Shown here one piece after another: positions 10,966 to 26,500 of a stretch of 64,000 nt of DNA. The notes under the pieces were generated by a model. That model saw only the letters and a list, made by a program, of their open reading frames with translations. It had not been told where the DNA came from and ran no database searches. Source of the DNA: Metaphire vulgaris (Eukaryota; Annelida; Clitellata; Crassiclitellata; Megascolecidae); assembly GCA_018105865.1 (NCBI GenBank), contig CM030841.1:13481682-13545681 (forward strand), read 5' to 3'. Made by a program: the position numbers and the translations under genes. Every line of letters begins with the position of its first letter. Positions within the stretch are counted from its first letter, which is position 1.

Positions 10966-13900
10966 CTGCACAATTACAAACAGAATCCCATTTATTCAAG
11001 ACGAAATGAAATATAAAATAAAACCTCAGAGGACTGGAAAACAAAAGAGGCCAGGTAAGAAAGGCAAGAAAATGAAAATTTACTGTACAATGCATAAGTA
11101 TATATCAACCTCAACTGTAATCACCCCAACTCTGTCTGTAGGCCGTACTTATCACTGCAATTCCATAACATACATATGTACACCAAATGTCACAGCTGAC
11201 TTCTTTCCCAACCCTGATTAAGACGAATACCAATCTAATCAATAAGACAGTCAGTTTCAATTCAGTGTCGATTAATTACCATATTACCACACCAGAGGCG
11301 CTCCAAAGCCTCAGTTGCAATCGCCAAAAACTGGATAAATGCCTATTTGTTCTCTTCAAAATACCAAATATAACAGATGCAGTCTGTGCTGTCAACAAGT
11401 AAGTTTAAACGTGCTAAAAAATGGAATTTGTTTCTGACGTTAACCATATTAAAAAACAAGCTCAAACTGTCATCAACAAGAACTGACTTGTCAGTCGGAC
11501 ATATGAGAAGCACATCTAGCAGCAGCTTATGCTTTGCATGTCAGTTAATCAGAATGGTGGAGTACATAGTGTGCATGTAATGGTGCATGACACTCATCAG
11601 TGGCGACTCCACAGGGGGGCCCATGCCTCCCTATTGAGTGCCTGGCCCTCCAGTGGCTCCCCTTGTTAGGACCCTATACCTAATACTACATACCTAACAA
11701 CAAATGGTTGGCCCCCATGATTAGAAGTTGCCACCCCAACGGCCCCCCACTTGCCAAATCCTGGAGCCGCCACTGACACTCATGCAAACGCCTCAATATA
11801 TACACACCATAACAGTATAAAATAAAGTCACACTAAATTAGTCAAATCTGGTAAAGCTGAGCTGTGATGTTTTCTGATAGAACGGCAATGGTTTCAGATA
11901 GAAAAAAGTCCAAACTTCTAAGCCAATAAGCCACTGTTGGAAAGATTGTAAAATATATATATTAAAAGAAGGCAGAGCATTTGTTCTTTTTATAGGTCCA
12001 AGACCAGCGTGCTTGAATATTATGTAGTCATTCTGATTACCTCAAGTAGATGACGCCCCACATGTAGGTACGAAACCACATGCTAGTGCCGCTGTTCGCC
12101 TGGTACTTTCTGATCAGGATTGGATGTGGCACAGGCAGAAGTCCGACTAAAGTCCCATGCTGTAGGAATTTCAATATTTCACTCTCATCAGTCAGTCCCC
12201 TGAAAAGTCAACAGAACATCAACATGAATAAACTTTTTCGGCATTTCAGATGTCTTGAAAATATCTATAAAGCCTTCATCCGCTGCTAACAGCACCTATA
12301 TAACTGAAGACCACAGTGGTAAAATATGCTGAACCTCTATGGTTGATGGGTGTGCTCTCAGAGAATCACAGCATAACCAATCAACTACAAATTGTTAAGT
12401 TGCTTCTATATGAATAAAAATAATATCTACCTCTGATTAAGATTCACGTCCTTAAGTGCATAAAGGCAGATAAGTGGTTGAAAGTCAACAAATTTGAAGC
12501 AAAATCTTTACATTTATTTTCATCACAGCATATCACAAACATTAACTACGACATAGACTCTTTCAGTTACACGAGAAATATCTGTATGCCTTGACGCTGC
12601 ACTTTTGGAAACAAAAATGTCGCAGACTACAAAAAAAACACGTATGATACATACTTGTCAATGCAGATCTTTTCCACCTGTGGAACAAGCACCTGTAGAA
12701 GTCTCATAATGGTTTGCAGAGGTAATTTCTGCTTCCATGATGTCACCTAAAATGCAGAAAACACCATAATTGGTTCTTAGCTTGCATTTTGAAGCAACTC
12801 TCAAACTAATGCTCAAATATGAGAGAAGCAATCAAATAGACAATCCCAGATATCAAATGCCCATAGAAATACACATTATACAAATGCCCACAATATTCTT
12901 TGCCAGCAAAAAATGAGTCATCACCTCCAGTAGAGTAGCTCATTAAGTTAAATATGCCTTGACAGCAAGAATCATTCCAGAACTTTGGCTCCTGAAGCTA
13001 TGTTAGGATTTAGGCATAGTTATAGCACTCTGAGCAGTGTGCGTGTGCGCGCGCGTGTGTGTGGCTTAGTAATTTGAGAAACTCCTTACCCATTCTGGCG
13101 TAGCTACCCACGAAGCTGAACTTGAGTAGACTCCACGTCTTGGAACTGATTTCTCTGTAGGCGAGAACGAGTGAAAAGAAGAATGTGTTGAATCCGTTGG
13201 GCTAGAAGGAGAAGTGGCCTGCACGCAAAAACGTTTCACGATGCGTAAAAACCGCCAAGCACAAGTTAATATGGGCACATGGATAGCTCTGCTAAAACAT
13301 TTTCTGAATATTTTTAAGGGCAAATGATAAAACGACACACCTACTCTATCAAAAATGTAACCTGTCTGTCAAACAAAAAGCACTAATTGAACAAATTAAT
13401 TACATTACTTTAAAGTGCATCGGTATAAGGTGTCTACAGTCTGTCAGTTGACTACCAAAGCTAATGCAAAATAATGAACAATCCCATAGTCAAATATTTC
13501 ATGTAAAATCAGGTCCAGTTACTCTCAGTCAGGAAATCTTTAAAATAATGCAGTGTTAAACAGAGCTGACGGCCACAGCAGTTGAATAAATGGCTGAGCT
13601 TTGGACTGTGGTCATCGATGCTGCTACACGAAAAGGAGGATTACGTCGACAAAAGTGACATCAAGCACATCTGACTGTAAAGTAACGATTCAAAAATCCC
13701 GATGCCTACCAAACTCTTCTGAGAAGTCAGCTGCTTATCGTCGGCTTTACGGCTGGCCTCTCCCTCCGACATTCCCTCGGGACCTCCGTCGGCAGAACGT
13801 TTGTCAGACAGAGTGAGAGCGGCATCTCCCTCCGCCCTCTGAGACGAGAGACCGGTCTCGAGCGGAGGAAGATGGTCCAACTGCGACGGCGCCGAACTGT

Positions 13901-16900
13901 CCGTGGCCGTCACCGTCTGATCTTCCAGGGGCTGTTCGGCCGGAAGTGACGACGCCGGCGCTTTCTCGGTCATTTTTTCAATTCCTTCAAACCAAAACAA
14001 TTGACGTATGCACCGTCCAATTGTCATTATAGAGCAGAAGCGAAAGCAAGAACACAAGACATGTAATAACTAGGGCTGCACCAAATAGGGTATTTTCACT
14101 ATTCAGCTGAATACGAATATACTTGGCAATATTCAACTGAATACGAATATTGTACAAAATGTACATGGCCTTGGTTTCATCGTCACAAATGACAAAATAT
14201 TTCCAAATTTGACTTCACTTATCCATATCCAAACTCTAAAGTCTCAAGTCTGAGCTAAACAGTTTTACTTAATCTGAAATTAACGTAAATATTAAATGAT
14301 ATATCTTATTCGACTGCTTGAAGTTTTAAATTCGAATGACTATTTACCGGTAATTAACATATAAGCTTCACAAATGTGCGCCTGAACACAATCCGGAAAT
14401 AACGCATTACTTTCTTCTCGTCATCACGGAACACTATTTGTATTTTGGGTGGTATTATTCGGACAAATACCAATTTGAATATTTGGTACAGCCCTAGTAA
14501 TAACTACAGATTCACTCAAGCTATTTTTGATAACCTTTGTATGCTAAGAGAAAAGCAGCAACAAACTTACAGAGAAAGGACAGTCCACTGAACTTGAAAT
14601 GGACAATAACAGTCTAGGCAGCACTAATAAATCAAAGTATCATCTCAAGACCGGTCTGTTCGAAATCTTCTGTTATAACAGTAATGCCATGAAATCATCA
14701 TTTCTCACATTAGATAAAATTTAGGACCACAACTACTCCACCACTACTACTGGAAGCTCAGTAATTAATCATACAAGAATAAAGCCTATCAAGCGATTAA
14801 ATCATGCCAAATGTTTCACCTACTTCTGAAAATATTGATAAAAGTATCCTTGTTTAGAGTAGAAATCAGCACAGTGGTACTTTTAACCCATCACCAATGC
14901 ATATACAAATCAAAAAACCTAACGACCAGCATCAGATTCCTATATAGCAATGTCTATTACAAGAGTTACAGAATGACATCTCTTTATATTTACGTCAAAT
15001 GAAGTAACAGTGTACAGAACTATTTATGGCATTTGACAACTCAAGGGTTATACCTAATAAATCAAGATTACCTGAATAAAGTTAGATTACATTTAATTAC
15101 AGCTATAAGTAATTTTATTGTCAAATATCATAAATAGTTCAAGCATTGATTTATGAATTGTTAAAATGCAAAAACTTATGCACATATTCAACTTTTATAT
15201 AGACAACAGCTAATTTTGTATAAAATTAGATACCGGTAATTGCACACATTCCGAGTTCTTACATCTGGCACATAAAACTTTAAGACCTTTTAATATTTTA
15301 GCAATGCTCTGGACATTTTATGAAAATGTGATTCATAACCAAAAGCAACAATTCTAAATCTTCATCAACAACCGTCTCTCCTTTCGCCAATCTCTGAAAT
15401 AAACCTTCAGATCTCAAAATAAAAATGTAGAAAAGCAAAAACCTATAAATCAGACATCTAAATTATGAAAAGTCCCAGGTTTCACCATACTCTAAACTGT
15501 GACTTGCATTTGCTGTACACTTGGCTGTCACAACAGAACCAAATATAATCCCTTCAATGTGTTACGTGGTTCTCATAAACTGATAATCAATGCACAATGC
15601 TTGCGGCAGAAGAATTATTTCATCGCGTCTCTTATAAGCTTACCATAAACACATATATGTACTCGACAACATCCCATATACAGCAAACAAAACATAACAA
15701 ATGCTGTCATTAATAGAGATGCCAAAGATGAAGACAAAACTCAGCACTCCCTGAAATGCTTTAAGCCGCCTATGCAACATAGATGTTTTCAAGCAAACAG
15801 GTATGTTGGTGGTCATGCAGAAACCTGTGTTTTATACTTGTAATATAAAGTTATTAATGAAGTTGTCAATCATTGAAATGAATTAAAGCAATATTTAAAA
15901 TGGACTGCAGTTTCTACATACATTTGTGAATCATATTTTAATATCTTTTATGCAATTAAGTGAAGTTGACCACAGTACAAGCAAAAAAGGAACACCACAA
16001 CACAAACCACGCCAAAAGAAATTTTTAGTTTAAAAACAATTTTATTAGAACGAATAACAAAGAACCACAAGAATTGTATAGCTGCCAATCAAATAACAGG
16101 TTTATATAGAACATGGGAAAATGGAAAAATCAAATCAAAGCCTTTTATAAGAAGTTCATCAGCATGAAATTAAATCAACTACATGTATAGGTGCAAGAAA
16201 TTGTGATCAAATACAGGAAAGATTGATCTGGTTCGCAACTGACATGAGTGCATTTGCTGCTTTGCGATAATTTGCGCTATAGAAATGTTCGTAATAATAA
16301 TAATAATAATAATAAAAGCAAAAGCAGGAGAAAGATTCAAACTCCATTGAAACAGGTTTACAATCGCAAATGAAATAATCCACAGCAAAAATCTTTATTG
16401 GAAATCTCAACAGAAATAAAAGAGGCTTGCTGATATCGAACTTAAATATAGTCATACACAGCAGAACTCCATTACAGAGAACTGCTTGGGACACTGAAGC
16501 CTTGATGTTGTTTTTACACAGAAATAAAGTCTGTGAACACCATTGGAAAAAGTTCACTGTTTAGTGATTCTACACTAAGCCACATTTGACTAGTAGCTAT
16601 GCATACAGTACTAATCTGTTCGGTAATATCACGTACGGTAAAGGTTTCCCATGCTAATCTAGAGTAGTTTGCCAGTCATACGTCTAGACTCAAGTTTACC
16701 TTTGCAGATTAACACCACCGCTACCAATTTATCCGTGCCCAAGTAATAAAGAGAGTGGCTGGCTGCCAGCACCACAACAAGCAATGGTCATCCATCTATG
16801 TACGAGTCACGCTCTGTGTGCACAACTCTGGTGTTCTGATGGGAACTGGTCAAGCAATTCTAAGTAGGCACAGTAGCAGAAGCAGGAACTAGCAGTATTA

Positions 16901-19011
16901 TACTCAAGTACTCGACATGTATCATGCCTTCTTGCTTCAAGACTTCACTATCAGCATCCTCATGATCAGAAAATTAATTTTTATAGTCACTTGGTGTATT
17001 ACGAAAATGGTCCAAATATGAAAACGAAAAACCTCAATTTATATAATAAATTTCAAGTGCCAGAAATTCATCGAAAATCTAAATTTAAACAGAGAGTTGC
17101 AAATCCGAATGGCAGCCAAGTGAAAATATATTAGACGTTGGATTTAGTTGCAGTGGCTTAAGTAAGCCTTGTGCATTCGGGTAATTGTTCTCTATAAATT
17201 TCAATTTTCTCTCACATTCGAGCAAATATATATGACAGAATACAAATTTTTAAAAATAAAAGAGACAAACTAGCTAACTAACATCAAAGCGTTGCTATAA
17301 ATGGCCAAATAGCAAAACACTGAACGACACAAAAACCTTACCCACGCCCGACACACAACGTGAAAAAACCAACCTAGTGGTCTTAACTAACTTAGGAATG
17401 AAGAAGCACTTGACATAGGTACAGAAATAAATTCTAATTATCAAACAGAAGTAGGTAGAAGCAATTCTATGGTTGAAAACTAGCAGTTAGCCGTGGGTTC
17501 TGCTTACCTAACATATCAGCTAATCTCAGTTTCACCTCGCTTAACACAACCATTTCTGGCAACGCTCCTTTTTCTGCAGCAAGCTGTGCTAGAGAGGCTC
17601 TGATGGGCTGCGGCACTTGGTCAGTCCTCCCAACATCACCGTCGTTCGCCTGACCGGCAGCAACGCCTGCCGTACGGTTCAACTGCCTTTCCTCCACCTT
17701 GGCTTTCGCTGTCATCTCTTCTATGAGCCTCAGGGTAGTTCTGTCAGAAGGCGTCCTTGTAAGTTGACCGAAGTTAGGGCCGTCAACTCCGCTTCTGTTG
17801 TCATGCGTGGGACAAATGGTCGTCTGCGAAGTTGTCTTTCCGTGGAGTCCTGACATCGAAACGTCATTCGACTGGACGTGTACTGGATGGAGTTGTGCCT
17901 TGGCGGCAGATACCCTAAGGTCGCGGCCAAATCCCTTCACCTCCTCCTCCTTGCTTGCATCCCATTCGGATGATCGCGGTGCAGTTGCCTGGAAGGTGCA
18001 CTGGGCACAAGAAGTAGGAAAAACCACTAATGTTGAAAACAAAGAAAAAAATAAAGCACGGAAACATATTTGACAACAAAAAACGCCAACAAAACAGATA
18101 CAAAAGCCAAGCTGAATAGTGAACAAATTATACATAACACTTGGACATGCATGCATATGAAAGGCTAATTAAATAAAAGGCTATTTAGTTTAGCGTGGAT
18201 CTCATTTTTCAACCTACTTAAATAACTTAAAAGAAAAGTCTACCAAGAATATATCCATAATTTACTTACTGACCCTAATATTTCAGTAAATTATACAGCT
18301 CTGGTACTGTATGTCTTATACAGATGCTCTAAACAATTGCCCCACAAAATATAGTAAACCTTAGAGCTCAATTGATGACATTTGAAGAGAAAAAAATACA
18401 AGCATTAAGAAATTAGCTACAAATTTGTGTCTATATAATTTTTACCATGAGATACAACAAAATAAATATCTCAGTCACCATGGCTGATATTAGGATAATT
18501 TATAAATGACAAATCTTCAATGACAAATCTTCAATCCTATTGACACAGCACATGGCTAATGCAGAATCCTACGTAGCAACAAAATCAATACATGCATGAA
18601 AAAGATGTTTGGCACAATGCCAAACATCATAGAACAGCAACTAAAGGCATCACTGATAATATAACAGGACAACACTCCATACATGTAAGCTTACTATCAA
18701 AAAGACATCACATTTACGTAATGTCTTCACACACAAGCAGGAAATTGCAAATATAAAACGTCTTTTACACGATATAAAACTTCAAATGTCCAGAAAAATA
18801 AAATCTAACTGATTTTCATATCTGTTAGACTTCAGAGGTCAGACTACCGGTAGATCCACCAGGGCCGCTACAAATTTTAGGGCCCTCAGTCCCCGAACAT
18901 ATATTTCTAGATGATTTATATAGGTCTACTATTTTGAAGCCCCTTTTTAAAGCAGAGACCCAGAAGCATTAAGGGCGCTACACACTAAAGGCATAGTAAA
19001 TAATATATGTG

Positions 19012-19071
<60 letters not shown>

Positions 19072-20464
19072 CATACATACATATACATACACACACACAA
19101 GATCTTGTCCCCCATTTATTTCTGAGTCAAATAATGAAAACATCTTGAAAATCGGTCCACACTTGCCAAATTCATGAACAAGTATATAGTGGCACGCTTC
19201 AAACTCAACCTTTCACACACAATGTTAAAAGACACAATAAAGAAGCTATTGCTAATGGTGACAACAAATAAGTTTACCAATATTTTCAGAAAAAAATTTG
19301 AGAAATCTTTTAGACAAGTTAGTAACAGTGTCCTGCTAGTGAAAATGAAGTTGATAAACCAAAGAAATTAATTGGCTAATGACCAGTTTGCCAGTAAACC
19401 TTTCCACAATTTTTTAAGTTCAGACTCAACAGCAAAGGCTCAAATTTTGAGAGATTTGTCAATCTTCAATGTTTGGAAACAAGCACTGAAAAATTCTGCT
19501 TAACATAACAAAAACCCTTTCATCTAAACGAAGTCCATTTGTTGTCACACCTCCTTGAGATGACAGAGATGGTTCCTTAATGCTTTCCACAAACATTTAA
19601 CAACTTGTTCCAATGTACTACGTTTTTAGCTAAGGTCAGACTCAAATGGCAGATACTCTAGCTACTAGTGCCACTGCATTCCCTTGCTACAAAACAGCCG
19701 AGCAGTGACAAATCAGTAAGCCATGCACAGATGGAAGCTAATGCAACAAGCACGGACCAACAGGGGAAGAAATCAAAATTAAAAGCTACAACCAACAGCA
19801 ATCAGGCAGAAAGGTGAATAAAGATACCAACCAGGAGTGGCGGCTAGAGTTGCCTGAAGGGTTCCTGGCTCTGCTTCCGCAGCCGGCACCGAGCCTTCCA
19901 TGGATGGCTGCTCTTCGCGACTGCCGCTATGAATGGTCAGCTTTTTTCCGCGTTTTGTTAAAGCCTTTGCAATCGAGGAATGATCAGTAGGCAGGTTTGC
20001 CAGTTGATGAAAAACATTGCGTTTTCTTATGATTGTGTAGACCAGACTTGAATTACCTAAGGAATAAATACTGTTATAGTGTTATAAAATATAAATGTCA
20101 TAAAAGCATCTCTGCGGTCTGTTATCTCTGTAATCTGAAACGACTAATGCAATACATTTAATTCCTTAACTGGGCAACTATTTGTAACTCAATGTAAAAT
20201 GGACGAGCGTTACTCGGGGCACCCAGTTAAGGGGTTAATAAGGCTGTGTTTCTCAACCTCTCTTGGAAAAAGTACCAAGAAGCAACTGAAGGAGCTGACA
20301 TGGCACTTAGTTTTTTTCAAATGTTACATCACAATTCTTTAAACTGATTTAATTTACATCAGCACCTATTTTCATATTAAAAATTAATTAAATTCTGCTT
20401 TCAGCTCTAAAACTAATAATAATTGTAGACTGCCACAACAAGGTGCACCTTTGATAGAAATCTA

Positions 20465-20543
<79 letters not shown>

Positions 20544-23500
20544 GATATTTACATCCCTGAATGAGCTGCAAAGTACTGTAAGCAGCATATCAGGCAAAGC
20601 ATGCATTTTAAACATGCATCAACCATCACAATTACAAGTACATATTCACGACAGCTATCAAATCCGAATGGGGAACCTTTTTCATCACAATAAGTTCACA
20701 TTTCTCAGAGTTAATTTAACTCAAAGGAACAAGAATACTATCTCCTCCTCTCATTCCTATGCTATTTAATTGACAAGTTTCAGGATCCACAGAATAAAAC
20801 AAACCATCAAACTGATACTGAATGATGTTATTGAAGACTTCAAGTAGAAAGAAAACCAAGTGATGGTTGGTTGGACTGGCATACAGGAACCATGGAGTGG
20901 AGAATGCCTGAAAAGCAACACAAAATGCAAATACTGTAATGTATTGTAATGGACAACTTCTACAGTGCCGTAGCATAGCGAAGCGAATGTACACCATTCT
21001 AGAACCTAACAATTTTAAATCAAAGTAAAATCAACGGCTTCTGATTAAGGTCAACCATACTGGTAGAGACAAAACAAATACATTGTTTCAGTGAGTGAAA
21101 ATATTTCTGATTCGCATTTGGCTGAAGAAGACAATATAATTATTCAGAAGTCAAGAGCTGCTTGAAGCCAATGATAAATAAATGTGGGTGGTCTACTCGA
21201 GAATCTTAGTGAGGATTTTTCAAAACAATAGCTAGACTTTCTCTTAAGCACCTAGGAATACTGCAGTGCTGCTTCTGAAAGCGCTATAGAAATTCACGAG
21301 ATTTTACTTACTTACTTGTCCAGAAACTGGACATCAAATAATAACAGAGGATGTCATTATAGGTCAGCAAGGCCTTTGTCCAAAACCGCAAGCCGAACTT
21401 GTAATCGAGAAGATCTGCTGCACAGGGTTTTTCTATATTTTCACTCTTAGAACGTACACTGGTGTGCAATGCAGCAATGTATGTCATGCACTGCACTGCG
21501 AATAAAAAAGTAAGTACCCATAGGGAGGGAGGGGTACACCTGATTTACAACAAGTGTATAATATGTGCAGAAACGTGCATAAAAATACGATGCATAAATC
21601 TCAAATAACCAGGCCTAGAGTTGAACAGGCTATTTAAAAAAACTATGCAACAGTACGTATGATATAATGCAAAACAGTATATTATGGAACCTCCAAAAGA
21701 TGAAGCAGCTTGGTGCTGGCAACCATTGACAATGTCTTGAGATATGGAGAGACTGAAATGATAAACAGAACTGCCATAAATGCATGTAACCCAAAATAAA
21801 AGCAATCACGACAATTCAAGCAACGTTAAAACATCAAGTAAGTAAAATCTTGTGAGTTTCTATAGTGCTTTTGACAGCAGGTACCATATAGTAGCCGCTT
21901 ATTCCTAGGCGCTTAATCTACAGTTGAAATAGCTACAGTCGAAGCTTAGTGGTCAGCCAGGCAAGGTCAATTCCAGAGATCAGTCAAGAGAGGGAGTGGG
22001 GAAGCAGCAAAGTAGCTTATGAAATAAAAAAAGAAACAGAAAAGAAGTGATTTAACTCTAGATTTAATAATACTAAAGATTTAACCCCTTAACTGGGCAA
22101 CTATTTGTAACTCAATGTAAAATGGAAGAACATTACTCGGGGCACCCAGTTAAGGGGTTAATGCTGGACAAAAATCATTGTTAAAACTGCCTTAATTTCA
22201 TAATGTGGTCAAGGTACAGCAGGCCATTTAACATTTCTTAGGTAAGCCTAATATTAAACAAAAGAAGAACAATGAATAAAATGAGAAACACGAGTGAATT
22301 CTGCTTTACCATTCACAATGATAGTCAACAGACAATCAAACAATGGCTGAAGTCTCTGGTGACCAGTGGTTATGATTTTATGAAAAACCTATCGAACAAA
22401 AATGGAAATGATTAAAGCACATTTAATTTTTTGTTACTCTTATTTTTGAACTCAAAAACATTTTCATGCTTAGCACATACATCATTTCCATATACCAGTA
22501 CATGGCAGATGCATTATTTTCCAAGTGCTTTATGTATATATGTGTGTGTGTGTGTGTTTGTGTTTGTGTGTGTGTTAGTGTGTGTGTAATTTACAAAGGA
22601 ATAAAAAGATATAAAGAATTCAAGTTTCATTTATAGAACAAATGCAATAATTAATATAATAATTAGAAAACAGAAACTCTGCAATAATTTATAATTCTAT
22701 AGCTCACACAATATCTAAAACCAAAGCCAAAAGGTGAATAACACTAGTGCATTACATCCATTATATCAAAACTAATCGTTTGCTAAAATATAATAACATC
22801 AAATCAAAATTTTCTAACAGAAGCTAAATTAACAAACAGCTGATAACTGCACAGTGACAGTAACAACAGTCCAGTCTGGACTTGTAACCTCAACTGCACT
22901 GATTTGACAATACACAAAGACAGAAATAGCACAACACCTAAATAAAATCCTTTGAAATTAATATTCAAACTCACGCAATTTCAAACCACTACAGGCATCA
23001 AAGAGCCTGTCATCGGCCGATGCCATAGGCATTATGATAGTGGCGCCATAGAAGTTTATCGAGCGACTGATTTTCTGATAATGACACCACTGTTAATCTC
23101 AAAATTGCATGCCAGACCATCAGGACAAAATATTGAAAAAAATTTCTTACTATGATTAGAAGGTCAGCATGAGACCCAGTAAAAACAGGTATGTCCATTG
23201 GCACTCTGATCGTGTACGGCTTGTTAAGACGCACTCCAAAGTTGCGCTCCCCGCTCAGCAGCAACAGAATAAAAACTCCAATATGCATCAGACCAACACG
23301 AGCTGAAACACAGTTAACTTTAATGTGTTAACACAGTTAACAGTTAGCCCATAATTATTAACAACGCTGAAAAATTTAGATAAAATACCATAATCAAAAC
23401 AGGTGCAACAAAATATCAGCAGCAAGGAGAATCTCGTTCCCCATGTCAAGCACGTTAGGTACAATGAAAGACTTAAGAAAACAGCAGCAATTAAAAACCT

Positions 23501-26500
23501 AAGATTAACAAAATGATGGAAAGACAATCTGAAACAGAACATGCTAATTCACGGCAAAATATAAAAGTCACAACTGCTACTCGGGAATCTTAATCAAACA
23601 GCTATTAACCCCTTAACTGGGTGCCCCGAGTAACACTCGTTCATTTTACATTGAGTTACAAATAGTTGCCCAGTTAAGGGGTTAAACACTAGGACTACAT
23701 TTAAAAGCATAACCACTTACGATTCCACAATTATCAACACATCACTGATAATTTCAAAACAATTACCTGACACATCACAATAGCATAACACATTGAAAAT
23801 TGGGAAATTTGATAGCAACTTACATTGATCAGATCTGGCATCATTCAGGAAATACAGAATAGGAACAAGAATATCCAGAACATCACTGCTCTTTAGCACA
23901 TAAAACATAAACTTCTGAAAATGAAATAAAAGCACACCATTCGCAAATTACGACAAACACGAACTTCAAAATATTAATTATTCAAACTAAGAATCCAAGT
24001 AGTAGCGATAGCACAGGATCCAATATCTAGGATCCATTTAGAATCAAATCCAATGAATACAATGAGGTTTAAATTTTGATCTGCATATTCTCAGTAGACA
24101 TGGTATTTGCATGAAAATATTACTTGCCTCATTTTAATGTGGCATTACTGCATAAATTCCTTAACATGAAGTCTGATGATACATAATAAAACCATCTACA
24201 GCAGATATTATTACAGCCTTACCTTATTAATGTCGCAGACCTTCCAGAAGAACACAAGGAGTTCCTGATGAAATTGGATTCTCTTACAGGAACCTGGAAG
24301 GTAGGTCTGCAGAAGAGGATTATTCAACAGACGCGTCAAGCCTTTCAAGATGAAAGCAAAATCCTAAAACATCACAAAAGTAAAACGTAAACATGCCTCA
24401 ATTACGAAAATAAATAGCACCCCATTAGAATGTAACAATAAGATAAACAATTACTCATTTTAAAAATTCATCCAATAAAGAACAAATTCCTGACTGAAAA
24501 CAAAAAAGATTTCAACTCTAAAACAGTACAATTCTGCAGCCATGGCACAGTCCATTTTGCAAGACCAACCAACTGAGCATAAGTATGCGTAACAAAAGCC
24601 AAAAATTAACCTAAAATGTCATATATTTAGATGGTCACATCTCAGGTACTGAATAAACCAGGTACAAAGAGCAACATACTAACTGATCAGTAGCCAGCAA
24701 AACCAGCCTCTGTATCAAGCAGTATACACACAGTCAACATTTTTAACATACTGTAAGGTAATTACAGTAAAACAATACTTTACTATTAATTACAGCATCA
24801 CGGAAGGGATTAATGTTAATGAATATAATATGCAACTTGCCTCCTCCCTGTGGATTCTTGACAGATAATTCACAAAAAGGTTGTCAGGACCACTCAGCTA
24901 CAAAAATATGGCATCAAAATCAAAGCATTACAAATTCCTGAACATCTACAAAAACCACCAAACAAGTAATCGATTCATGCAAATCTTAAATGTTTCCATG
25001 AATAATTTCATCGCTTTCAATGATTCTTTCTCTTTAAAAAATAAACACAAAATAAAATGCAACATGTCTGCTTTGCTTACTTTGCATATCCATTCATTAT
25101 AATTATCTTTCAAAGATAACAGCCTTAATTCACCCCTTAACCCAGGTTGGGTTATAGTTGAGATGTTAAAGCGCTTTTGTTGTGGGCCTCAGCCTTGTTA
25201 CAGCGCTATAGAAATTGTCAAGGAATGAATGAATGAATGAATGAACCGTGTATTTAACTGTAACTCAATGTAAAATGGACGGATATATCCGGGATCCCCA
25301 GTTAAGGGGTTAAAAAAACTATCTACGGTCGCTTCAGTCCCATGCAACAATCCAGACGACCCAGCTGTTAATGAATATATCAGGTTCTTCTTATTTGGCG
25401 TAAGGAAAGGAGGCGAGGGAAAGACTGGCAACTGCCGTCATTCAATCAATGCTGATAGGAATTAAAGGCACCAACCCTTCAGTTCCACTGTGGGTATCGA
25501 GACTACAGAGTAGAGAGTGACATGGTAACGGCTACCATGGATTTCCCCCGGAAACTGAGGTAACGGGTACAATTTGCCCAAAGAGTGCGGTATTACCGCG
25601 GTAACGGGTTCTTGTCATGCGGTAATACCACAGCAACAGGTACATTTACCACGGTAATACCGCGGTAACAGTATCGGCATTATCAATGTGATAATAACAT
25701 TCATGATGCTGTGAAGGCATTCTTGCTTTTCTGCATGTAGAGTATATAGTGACCCAGTAGGTTATTTGTTAAGTAGGTATGCGTGGAATTAATGCACGGC
25801 GCTAGATCAGCCGACTGACGTTGCAATGTGCCGGAAGTACTGCCTAGTACATCCTTTACCTGTGTCCCTTTTAACTTGCATTGTCTGGGCACATGCCTTG
25901 TTATTTTTCATCACTCAAAGTTATAAATGAAAAAATGTGACATCAATAAATTGATTAAAAGTAAAAGTCAGTGAATATCTTTCGAAACGTATAACAGAGT
26001 GATTGATGCGTGGCTATGAGAAGGTTGCACAATGGAGAACCACCGCACTCAGCTGCGTGTAGACGCTGTTGTCAATCTTTTATTCACAGACTTAAACTCT
26101 AATCATATTACTATTTAACAGTCAAAAACATAACGTTATAATTTAGAAGCAAATACGTAGTACGATAAGTGTTTTTGTTAACTCATGTTAACGGCTTACT
26201 GTGGGGGCAATGAGGGGACGGAAAAGGCTGGTGCGGGGATGGAGAGGGAATGGGGACAAGTGCTGTGGGGAAGAGGCGGGGACGGGGAGAAGCAATGCGG
26301 AGACGGGGAGAAATTTTTGGGTGCGGGGTGGAGACGGGGATAAAAAGTTGTCTCTCTACTACGGAGCAAGCCTTTACCCTACTCTTGTTTGTTAAGGATA
26401 AAAGACAATTTCGTTTTTACAATACTTACATCCGCCGACTGCTTGACGGTGGCTGCTCCAGAAATTACGTCAGACGGAGCAACATTTGACGGTTCGTTGT

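Noticed and set aside
12080..12289. 69-codon plus-strand frame
   Set aside because: Antisense shadow of HID1 exon 19.
17915..18103. Alternative frame using the TGCCCAG acceptor for the HID1 cassette exon
   Set aside because: That acceptor would give phase 1 entry into a frame that stops at 17915, so it was not used.
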